A stretch of 5,565 nt of DNA from an uncultured Fidelibacterota bacterium. Its GTDB lineage: Bacteria; Marinisomatota; Marinisomatia; Marinisomatales; UBA1611. The DNA is taken from NCBI GenBank assembly GCA_913041325.1, contig CAJWHU010000102.1:1-5565 (forward strand), in the 5' to 3' direction. The translations under genes and the position numbers were made by a program. The notes below the pieces were generated by a model. The model saw nothing but the letters and a program-made list of their open reading frames with translations. It did no database searches and was not told the DNA's origin. This document shows positions 1 to 5,565 of the stretch, piece after piece (positions within the stretch are counted from its first letter, which is position 1; each line of letters opens with the position of its first letter).

Positions 1-540
1 GTAAATATGAAAGCCGCGCAAGCAGGGTTAGGTGGAGCTGTATTTCAAATGTTTAACCATGGGACAATATCTGCTATGCTATTTATACTTGTTGGCGTGA
101 TTTATGAGCGAGCGCATCACCGAGACATAGAGGGTTTTGGTGGCCTAGCTAGCCAGATGCCAGTCTACACCGGTATTACTGCAGTAGCTTTTTTTGCTGG
201 TCTGGGACTCCCAGGTCTATCAGGATTTATCAGTGAGGCCATGTGCTTTATTGGAGCGTTCCCAGTTTACAAGGGAATCGTAATTGCCAGTACAATAGGT
301 ATTCTGCTAAATGCTGCTTATTTTTTGTGGGCTTTCCAAAGAATATTTTTTGGAAAACTAAATGAAAAATACTCAGCCTTGCCTGAAATTAATCGACTAG
401 AGCTCTTTACAGTCGTTCCATTGCTGGTTATTACGTTGTTTTTTGGTATATATCCAGCGCCCTATCTGGATATGATTTCTGCCACAATGAATAACATAAT
501 AAATCATGTAATCTCGCTGGCAAGCTATGCAAGCATGTAA
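1..540 (+). CDS. nuoM: NADH-quinone oxidoreductase subunit M, C-terminal part (5' end outside window)
   Basis: Membrane subunit of complex I, one of the three antiporter-like subunits that move protons across the inner membrane while NADH is oxidised by quinone. Only the last 179 residues are visible. The frame is open from base 1 (Val-Asn before the first Met), so the ATG at 7 is internal and not the start. Family marks seen: GLGGAVFQMFNHG with the His at visible residue 20, the YERAHHRDI loop, and LPGLSGFISE with the Glu at visible residue 79, which corresponds to the conserved Glu of the last proton channel (E407 in E. coli NuoM, as I recall). Several hydrophobic membrane helices follow each other to the C-terminus. 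The gene ends with two in-frame stops (TAA at 538 and TAA at 541). The second overlaps the first base of nuoN, as expected for coupled nuo genes. NuoL and NuoN are paralogues, but the motifs and the nuoN neighbour favour NuoM. Confidence 0.95.
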   Translation, partial: VNMKAAQAGLGGAVFQMFNHGTISAMLFILVGVIYERAHHRDIEGFGGLASQMPVYTGITAVAFFAGLGLPGLSGFISEAMCFIGAFPVYKGIVIASTIGILLNAAYFLWAFQRIFFGKLNEKYSALPEINRLELFTVVPLLVITLFFGIYPAPYLDMISATMNNIINHVISLASYASM

Positions 541-542
541 TA

Positions 543-2036
543 ATGGATAACCTCCAAAGTCTAGCATATTTTTATCCAGAATTAATTCTAACGGTTTTAA
601 TTCTAGCTTGCATATTATACGACCTAAGTATTAAAAAAGAGGATTCAAGCAAGGTGGGGTGGTTATTAGTCGCTGGTCTAGTAATTGTTTCAGTAGCTAT
701 TTTATTCCAAGGTAGTCAAACTATTACATCGCTATTTTCCAATGCAATTGTGTTGGATCCATTTGCCAGTTTTTTTAAGCTGGTTATTATTCTCTCAACA
801 ATTTTTGTTTCAATTTTTAGCTTATACAATAACGAGCTAGATGAATATAGGATGGGAGAATATTTTACATTAATCGGGATTGTTACCTTTGGTCTTTTCT
901 TGATGGTCTCCTCAATAGATCTCATAATGGTATATTTATCCATTGAGATAGTTTCGATAATGTCATTTGTCCTCGCTGGATATCTGAAGCAAAATACTAG
1001 GTCAAATGAAGCTGCGTTGAAATATGTTGTTTATGGTGCATTTTCATCAGGTATCATGTTGTTTGGATTGAGCTATCTTTATGGATTAACAGGTAGCACC
1101 AACTTCTTCAAAATACAGCAAGCCATGACCTCGTCAAGTGAGATTAATAATACGGCCATAACCTTAGCAGTGATTATGATTTTAACTGGGTTTGGATACA
1201 AAATTTCTGCTGTCCCATTTCATTTTTGGACACCAGATGTATATGAGGGCTCTCCTACTACCATCACTGCATACTTATCAGTGGCCCCAAAAGCGGGAGC
1301 TCTAGCCATGATGATAAGATTTTTCAATCAAGTTCTAGCTGATGGCGGAGCAATAGTTGAAAATTCAGCAGGATCATTGCCTATAGTACCTTGGACTGAT
1401 ATAATTAGTATAATGGCCGTTGTAACAATGACTATCGGCAACGTAATCGCCATTCAACAAGATAATATCAAACGAATGCTAGCCTATTCGAGTATTGCTC
1501 ATGCAGGATATATGTTATTATCAATCCCCGTTGTATCCGGGGAGGGCATTTATGCTATAATGCTTTACGTTATTGTCTATTTGTTCATGAACTTGGGCGC
1601 ATTCTTTGTTGTAATTATAATAAAGAATAGAACAGAGGGCGAGTCATATGAAGATTACAAAGGTTTAGGATGGAAAATGCCCGCAGTCGGAGCAATGATG
1701 ACGTTATTTATGGTTTCATTGACAGGTCTGCCTCCTACTGCTGGTTTTGTAGGAAAATTTTATATCTTTGCATCCTTAATTAAGGCTGGTGATTCTTTTT
1801 ATTGGCTTGCAATTGCCGGGGGTATTAATAGTGTTATTTCTTTGTATTACTATCTCAAGGTAGTAAAGGTAATGTATTTTGAAGGAGATAGGGAAGAATT
1901 TGTAATTTTGCCGGAAACCGGACCCACAATAATGTTGACGCTGACTGCTATTCCTACATTATTACTCGGCATTTATTGGGTTCCTATTGCTGACTGGATT
2001 GACAAATCTTTAGTGATGTTTATCCAAACTATTTAA
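543..2036 (+). CDS. nuoN: NADH-quinone oxidoreductase subunit N
   Basis: Proton-channel subunit of complex I in the inner membrane, normally the last gene of the nuo operon. The 497 residues are close to the usual length (about 485 in E. coli) and almost entirely made of hydrophobic helices. Residues expected of the proton path are present: Glu135 in YLSIEIVSI, Lys160 in NEAALKY, Lys220 in YKISAVPFHFWTPDVYEG, Lys250 in VAPKAGAL, and Lys405 in GLPPTAGFVGKF. KRMLAYSSIAHAGY is also typical of the family. The ATG lies 2 bases after the nuoM stop. I see no clear Shine-Dalgarno sequence before it, so translation may be coupled to nuoM. Instead of ending the operon, the gene is followed after 5 bases by nqrA. 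No frameshift or missing motif is seen, so the subunit looks functional. Confidence 0.97.
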   Translation: MDNLQSLAYFYPELILTVLILACILYDLSIKKEDSSKVGWLLVAGLVIVSVAILFQGSQTITSLFSNAIVLDPFASFFKLVIILSTIFVSIFSLYNNELDEYRMGEYFTLIGIVTFGLFLMVSSIDLIMVYLSIEIVSIMSFVLAGYLKQNTRSNEAALKYVVYGAFSSGIMLFGLSYLYGLTGSTNFFKIQQAMTSSSEINNTAITLAVIMILTGFGYKISAVPFHFWTPDVYEGSPTTITAYLSVAPKAGALAMMIRFFNQVLADGGAIVENSAGSLPIVPWTDIISIMAVVTMTIGNVIAIQQDNIKRMLAYSSIAHAGYMLLSIPVVSGEGIYAIMLYVIVYLFMNLGAFFVVIIIKNRTEGESYEDYKGLGWKMPAVGAMMTLFMVSLTGLPPTAGFVGKFYIFASLIKAGDSFYWLAIAGGINSVISLYYYLKVVKVMYFEGDREEFVILPETGPTIMLTLTAIPTLLLGIYWVPIADWIDKSLVMFIQTI

Positions 2037-2041
2037 TTACA

Positions 2042-3373
2042 TTGAACCACATTAACATAAAAAAAGGTCATGATATTAGACTTTCTGGCATACCTGGTAC
2101 AGAAAGGATCATGTCTTTAAACCCTAAAAAGGTTGCATTAATGCCGTTTAAATTTAAAGGCGTTAAGCCAAAATTAATGGTTCAAAAAGGTGATGAGGTT
2201 TCTGCTGGTACTCCATTATTTTTCGATAAAAATAAACCAGAAATAAAATGGGCTTCACCAATGGGTGGAATTGTTAATGACATCCAGATTGGTGCTAGAA
2301 GGGTCATCGAAAAAATAGAGGTCTACACGATTAATGGTAAGGAAAATAGTGTTGTAGCGCGGGAACCCTTAAACCTTGAAAATGCAGATGGGAAAACAGT
2401 AAAAAAGTATATCTTAGATTCTAATGTTTTCCCATTGATACGCCAGCGTCCATTCAATAAAATCCCCGACCCAAATATTAAACCAAGGGATATTTTTATT
2501 TCAGGTGTGGGATCCGCTCCCCTTGCTGTTGACGTAGGGTATTTAATTTCGCAGGAAAAGGAGTTTTTTCAAGCAGGTCTTACTGGGCTTAGTAAATTAA
2601 CTGATGGTAATGTGTATCTCACACTTAGAGAGAAAGTTGGTTTTTCAGATGTCAAAGAGCAGACAATATCAGGGCCTCATCCTTCGGGAAATGTTGGCAT
2701 CCAAATTCATCATACCAAACCCATAAAACCTGACGATGTAATTTGGACTATCAGTCCTCAACATGTTGTAACCTTGGGTAAACTTTTTAAATCAGGAATA
2801 TATAATTCTAAAATTTTGATCACGGTTGGTGGATCTGGATCTAGTCAGCCCGTTTATGTTGAAACAAATACTGGTGCGAGTATTGGCGAAATCCTCTACA
2901 ATCAAGACAATACTAGACCAGTAAGGCTTATCTCTGGTGATGTTTTAACTGGGGCAACTGTGCAGGAAGATGATTTTATTGGTTATTACGATACCTCAGT
3001 CGCAATGATCGATGATGATGTAAAGCGACCATTTTTGGGTATGCTATCTCTAGGTTCAAATAAAACAAAATATAGTTTAACAAATACCTTTTTATCTTTT
3101 GGTAAACAAGACTTTAATTTTACAACATCACAAAACGGAGAATTACGATCAATAGTACCGTTAAATGCTTGGGAGAAGTTTTTGCCCATGGACATACTTC
3201 CCAATCCTTTGTATAGATCTATTCTATCTGAAGACATCGAAGAGATGGAAAAATTGGGGATTATTGAGTGCGATGAAGAAGACTTTGCACTATGCTCTTT
3301 TGCATGTCCAAGCAAGATAGACGTTGGCTCTGTGATTAGGCAAGGGCTTGATCTAATGGAAAAAGAAGGATAG
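2042..3373 (+). CDS. nqrA: Na+-translocating NADH:quinone oxidoreductase subunit A (TTG start)
   Basis: Cytoplasmic-side subunit of the sodium pump Na+-NQR, linked to quinone binding. It has 443 residues against about 446 in Vibrio cholerae. The order of family segments is intact: IKKGHDIRLSG near residues 6-16, a lipoyl-like sandwich fold with QKGDEV (48-53) and SPMGGIV (72-78), RQRPFNKIP, AGLTGLSKLTDG, SGPHPSGNVG, the RLISGDVLTG segment, and the C-terminal cysteine segment CSFACPSK (418-425) preceded by an extra Cys410. The related RnfC has 4Fe-4S ferredoxin motifs, which are absent here. I see no membrane helix. The start is TTG at 2042. No ATG is available until Met24, which would cut into the conserved N-terminus, and the Vibrio protein begins at about this point. 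The 5-base spacer after nuoN is AT-rich and shows no Shine-Dalgarno sequence, so initiation may be weak or depend on ribosomes finishing nuoN. The rare start ATT at 2051 cannot be excluded. Confidence 0.96.
   Translation: MNHINIKKGHDIRLSGIPGTERIMSLNPKKVALMPFKFKGVKPKLMVQKGDEVSAGTPLFFDKNKPEIKWASPMGGIVNDIQIGARRVIEKIEVYTINGKENSVVAREPLNLENADGKTVKKYILDSNVFPLIRQRPFNKIPDPNIKPRDIFISGVGSAPLAVDVGYLISQEKEFFQAGLTGLSKLTDGNVYLTLREKVGFSDVKEQTISGPHPSGNVGIQIHHTKPIKPDDVIWTISPQHVVTLGKLFKSGIYNSKILITVGGSGSSQPVYVETNTGASIGEILYNQDNTRPVRLISGDVLTGATVQEDDFIGYYDTSVAMIDDDVKRPFLGMLSLGSNKTKYSLTNTFLSFGKQDFNFTTSQNGELRSIVPLNAWEKFLPMDILPNPLYRSILSEDIEEMEKLGIIECDEEDFALCSFACPSKIDVGSVIRQGLDLMEKEG
3366..3370 (+). promoter_or_regulatory. 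Shine-Dalgarno (AAGGA) for nqrB
   Basis: AAGGA lies inside the last codons of nqrA, 5 bases before the TTG at 3376. This spacing and the match to the 16S anti-Shine-Dalgarno decide in favour of TTG as the nqrB start. Homology to Vibrio NqrB, which begins at the same point, agrees. Confidence 0.65.
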
Positions 3374-3375
3374 TA

Positions 3376-4560
3376 TTGAAATTACTTAGAAACATACTAG
3401 ATAAAGCAGCTCCTTCATTTCAGAAAGGAGGGAAGCTAGAAATGCTTCATCCAGTATTTGAGGCAACAGATACAATATTATTCAGCACTGATGAGAGGAC
3501 AAGTACTGGTCCTCATATAAGAGATAGTGTTGACATAAAAAGGGTTATGATCCTGGTCGTAATATCGCTTTTGCCGTGCTACATATTTGGTGCGATCAAT
3601 ATTGGTTACCAAAAATCTTTAACATTCAATCAAACATCAACACTATTTGAAAACTTTGTAACCGGTCTCACATCCATACTGCCGATAATTGCTGTAACTT
3701 TTGCATCTGGTGCATTCTGGGAGCTACTTTTTGGAGTGGTTAGAAAACACCCTATTTCTGAGGGTTTTCTTGTAACATGTGCTCTAATTCCACTCACATT
3801 GCCCCCATCTATCCCATTGTGGCAAGTAGCCATAGCTACCTCATTTGGAATTGTGATAGGGAAAGAGATTTTCGGAGGAGTTGGCATGAATATTTTTAAC
3901 CCCGCTCTAATGGCAAGAGCTTTTTTATATTTCACATATCCAGTGGATATTTCCGGTGATAAGGTGTGGGCGCTCGCTCCAGATGGATACTCGGGGCCAA
4001 CTGCATTAAGTATTCCCGCTGGTAAAACAAACCAAAATGCTGTAGAACTTTTAAATAAAGCGAGCACAGATTTGGTTTTTGATTTTTCTTGGTCAAACAT
4101 GTTAGTGGGGTGGATTCCAGGCTCAATTGGAGAAACAAATAAATTGCTTATCTTTTTCTCTGCAGTTTTTTTGATAGTTGTTGGTGTAACTAGTTGGAGG
4201 GTAATGGTTGGATCTGTGTTGGGAATGACTGCAATGGCCCTTTTGACTAATTTTTTTGCGCCATATTCAACAAACGCAATGCTTACCATTCCTCCACACT
4301 ATCACTTAGTTATGGGGAGTTTTCTTTTTGGCACCGTCTTTATGGCCACTGAGCCAGTTACAGGAGCACATACAGATTTAGGAAGATGGATTTTCGGTTT
4401 TTTAGTGGGTGCTTTGACAGTTATAATACGTAGTATCAATCCTGCCTACCCTGAAGGAATAATGCTGGCTATTTTACTTATGAATGCATTTGCACCGCTC
4501 ATAGATTACTACGTTGTACAGAATAACATTAAAAAAAGAATGATCCGATATGCACAGTAA
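3376..4560 (+). CDS. nqrB: Na+-translocating NADH:quinone oxidoreductase subunit B (TTG start)
   Basis: Main membrane subunit of Na+-NQR, carrying a covalent FMN and the quinone/inhibitor site, with several membrane helices. It has 394 residues against about 415 in V. cholerae. Most of the difference lies before GAFWE, at residue 112. Typical segments: GGKLE near 18-22, RDSVDIKR, GAFWELLF (112-119), VRKHPISEGF, KEIFGGVGMNIFNPAL (163 onward), IPGSIGE (ending at Glu253), FMATEP (322-327), NPAYPEG (355-361) and NAFAPLID (ending at Asp377). By alignment from memory, the acidic residues studied in Vibrio for sodium transport (E28, E144, E274, D346, D397) correspond to Glu29, Glu116, Glu253, Glu326 and Asp377; all stay acidic. 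The FMN acceptor Thr209 (T236 in Vibrio) sits in DGYSGPT instead of the usual DGYSGAT. The related RnfD is less likely given the length, the N-terminal extension and the neighbours. The TTG start is supported by an AAGGA ribosome site. A stronger internal site precedes in-frame Met23. Confidence 0.97.
   Translation: MKLLRNILDKAAPSFQKGGKLEMLHPVFEATDTILFSTDERTSTGPHIRDSVDIKRVMILVVISLLPCYIFGAINIGYQKSLTFNQTSTLFENFVTGLTSILPIIAVTFASGAFWELLFGVVRKHPISEGFLVTCALIPLTLPPSIPLWQVAIATSFGIVIGKEIFGGVGMNIFNPALMARAFLYFTYPVDISGDKVWALAPDGYSGPTALSIPAGKTNQNAVELLNKASTDLVFDFSWSNMLVGWIPGSIGETNKLLIFFSAVFLIVVGVTSWRVMVGSVLGMTAMALLTNFFAPYSTNAMLTIPPHYHLVMGSFLFGTVFMATEPVTGAHTDLGRWIFGFLVGALTVIIRSINPAYPEGIMLAILLMNAFAPLIDYYVVQNNIKKRMIRYAQ
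3424..3444 (+). promoter_or_regulatory. Possible internal ribosome site and ATG inside nqrB
   Basis: AAAGGAGGG at 3424-3432 is the strongest Shine-Dalgarno-like run in the window, followed after 9 bases by an in-frame ATG at 3442 (Met23). The same bases encode the conserved QKGGK segment, so the resemblance may be due only to coding. If used, it would give a form 22 residues shorter. Confidence 0.25.
3495..3514. repeat. 20-base near-perfect palindrome inside nqrB
   Basis: GAGGAC at 3495-3500 is the exact reverse complement of GTCCTC at 3509-3514. The centre AGTACT (3502-3507) is itself palindromic, so nine of ten base pairs match across the symmetry axis. It lies in the sequence encoding ERTSTGPH near the N-terminus of NqrB. 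No function is shown, and it could be chance. Confidence 0.4.
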
Positions 4561-5251
4561 TAGATACACTCTGATTTTTACTTCCTTCTTGACCGTAATA
4601 CTGGCTTCTCTATTATCACTGGCAGCAGGAAGTTTAAAGGATATTCAGAAATTAAATGTAGAGCTTGATAGCAAAAAAAATATTTTATCCTCCCTTGGCT
4701 TTAAAGAACAGCCTAATCAAAAATGGAGCCCGAATGATATTTTAGAAATTTTTGGTAACAATATAGAGTCATTTGTTTTAGACAAAGACGGAAATAAGAC
4801 AGATTTAAATGTAAGCTCAATAGATCCCGAGGAAGATTATGAGCACATGCCAATATATGTTAATAAAGTTGATAGCGAGGTCAAGGGGTATGCGATACCC
4901 ATATCAGGCAAAGGTTTGTGGAGCACTTTATATGGTTATTTTGCCATCGAGCCAGATGCTGAGACAGCAAAAGGTATAACCTTCTACGCTCACAAAGAAA
5001 CTCCAGGGCTTGGTGGTGAGGTCGATAAATCTTGGTTCCAAGATAACTTCATTGGTAAGAGGTTTGTTGACGAGGAGGGAAAATTGGTAGGTATCACAGT
5101 TGTAAAAGGGAAGGCAGACCCATCTAGCAAATATGAAGTTGACGGGATTTCTGGAGCAACAATCACTAGTAAAGGTTTGGAAACATTTTTGGTTGATGAC
5201 CTCAGAAAATATGAGCCCTTCTTTAGAAAGATAAGGAATAAGAAAGGCTAG
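4550..5251 (+). CDS. nqrC: Na+-translocating NADH:quinone oxidoreductase subunit C
   Basis: Subunit of Na+-NQR anchored by one N-terminal helix (about residues 8-27), with an FMN-binding domain on the periplasmic side. It has 233 residues against about 257 in V. cholerae. The covalent FMN site is canonical: DGISGATITS at residues 198-207, with Thr204 as the expected phosphoester acceptor, a modification normally made by the flavin transferase ApbE. ETPGLGGE (150-157) is another hallmark of the domain. The start codon overlaps the end of nqrB by 11 bases and has only a weak purine-rich stretch upstream (around 4531-4540), so translational coupling to nqrB is likely. RnfG shares the domain but is less likely given the nqrA/nqrB neighbours and the segment following the anchor (LKDIQKLNVELDSKKNIL), which matches NqrC. 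Confidence 0.96.
   Translation: MHSNRYTLIFTSFLTVILASLLSLAAGSLKDIQKLNVELDSKKNILSSLGFKEQPNQKWSPNDILEIFGNNIESFVLDKDGNKTDLNVSSIDPEEDYEHMPIYVNKVDSEVKGYAIPISGKGLWSTLYGYFAIEPDAETAKGITFYAHKETPGLGGEVDKSWFQDNFIGKRFVDEEGKLVGITVVKGKADPSSKYEVDGISGATITSKGLETFLVDDLRKYEPFFRKIRNKKG
5243..5247 (+). promoter_or_regulatory. Shine-Dalgarno (AAAGG) for nqrD
   Basis: AAAGG lies in the last codons of nqrC, 7 bases before the ATG at 5255. It decides between this ATG and the GTG at 5251, which is in another frame. Confidence 0.5.
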
Positions 5252-5254
5252 TGT

Positions 5255-5565
5255 ATGGCACTACTTGATAAAAAATCCAAAGAAGCCCTGACAGACCCAC
5301 TTATGAAGGATAATCCAATAAGTCTTCAGGTATTGGGTATATGTTCTGCCCTGGCAGTTACTGTACAGCTAAATACTGCAGTAGTAATGACACTAGCTGT
5401 TGTCTCCGTTCTATCAATATCAAACACAGTCATCTCCATTCTCAGATCTATGATTCCTGGTAAGGTCAGAATCATAGTCCAGCTCTCTGTGATTGCAAGT
5501 TTGGTCATTTTGACTGATCAAATCCTGCAGGCATATTTATACGACATTAGCAAACAACTTTCTGT
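5255..5565 (+). CDS. nqrD: Na+-translocating NADH:quinone oxidoreductase subunit D, N-terminal part (3' end outside window)
   Basis: Integral membrane subunit of Na+-NQR that pairs with NqrE; together they hold an iron-sulfur centre in the membrane. 103 codons plus 2 bases are visible, about half of the usual 210 residues, and the frame is open at the window edge. The segments are diagnostic: [17 protein letters not shown] with Cys30 (matching the Vibrio cluster ligand near position 29), [20 protein letters not shown], and [18 protein letters not shown] with Asp88 in the membrane. RnfE and NqrE are paralogues, but the YDISKQLS segment is typical of NqrD. The ATG is 3 bases after the nqrC stop. 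nqrE and nqrF are expected next. The second cysteine and the later acidic residue cannot be checked here. Confidence 0.96.
   Translation, partial: MALLDKKSKEALTDPLMKDNPISLQVLGICSALAVTVQLNTAVVMTLAVVSVLSISNTVISILRSMIPGKVRIIVQLSVIASLVILTDQILQAYLYDISKQLS

Noticed and set aside
1525..1543. Perfect 6-bp GC-rich stem (TCCCCG/CGGGGA) with a 7-base loop in nuoN
   Set aside because: No T-run follows and it lies in the middle of an intact gene, so it is not a terminator; short stems like this are expected by chance.
2986..3315. Minus-strand open frame opposite the end of nqrA
   Set aside because: Low-complexity Ser/Lys-rich shadow of the conserved nqrA C-terminus.
3630..4289. Long minus-strand open frame (219 codons) opposite nqrB
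   Set aside because: It is the antisense shadow of a strongly conserved nqrB, its translation resembles no known protein, and it has no separate regulatory context.
4886..4900. Perfect hairpin GGGTAT-GCG-ATACCC in nqrC
   Set aside because: Inside the coding sequence, no T-run, short stem; no support for a regulatory role.
5251..5253. GTG directly overlapping the nqrC stop as a possible nqrD start
   Set aside because: It is not in the nqrD frame; the ATG at 5255 is, and has a ribosome site.
5326..5508. Minus-strand open frame opposite nqrD
   Set aside because: Its antisense is the diagnostic NqrD sequence; no ribosome site or family resemblance.
2042..5565. Could this be an Rnf complex instead of Nqr?
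   Set aside because: The gene order A-B-C-D, the absence of ferredoxin-type 4Fe-4S motifs in the first gene, and the NqrA, NqrB and NqrD hallmark segments all fit Nqr.

Overview
The window is a dense, single-strand (+) piece of a respiratory-chain operon. It runs from the 3' end of nuoM through nuoN, nqrA, nqrB and nqrC into the 5' part of nqrD. It therefore joins the last membrane subunits of the proton-pumping NADH:quinone oxidoreductase (complex I) directly to the first four subunits of the sodium-pumping NADH:quinone oxidoreductase (Na+-NQR). No gap between genes exceeds 5 bases and one pair overlaps, so there is no room for a separate promoter or terminator between the two gene sets.

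The DNA is AT-rich and the proteins are complete and well conserved. Having both nuo and nqr, the sodium pump, and the low GC suggests a free-living, probably marine bacterium. The protein style (for example the NuoM stretch GVIYERAHHRDIEGFGG) would fit a marine lineage of the Bacteroidota/Marinimicrobia (FCB) type. This placement is an impression and is not demonstrated by the sequence.

Layout: 1-540 nuoM 3' end; 543-2036 nuoN; 2042-3373 nqrA (TTG start); 3376-4560 nqrB (TTG start with a good Shine-Dalgarno); 4550-5251 nqrC (overlaps nqrB by 11 bases); 5255 to the window end nqrD, cut off. nqrE and nqrF would be expected just beyond the right edge, and nuoL and the rest of the nuo genes beyond the left edge.

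How they work together: NuoM and NuoN are antiporter-like proton channels of complex I. NqrA-D are the peripheral quinone-associated subunit, the main membrane subunit with covalent FMN, the second covalent-FMN subunit, and one half of the NqrD/NqrE membrane pair carrying an iron-sulfur centre. Both enzymes oxidise NADH and reduce quinone, but one stores the energy as a proton gradient and the other as a sodium gradient. Co-transcription would tie the two together.

I see no undescribed defence, mobile or RNA system here. The points worth a second look are the nuo-nqr fusion of operons and several residue changes in NqrB: SGPT instead of SGAT at the FMN attachment site, Ala at a glycine position linked to inhibitor sensitivity, and an Asp-to-Glu change at an acidic membrane site.
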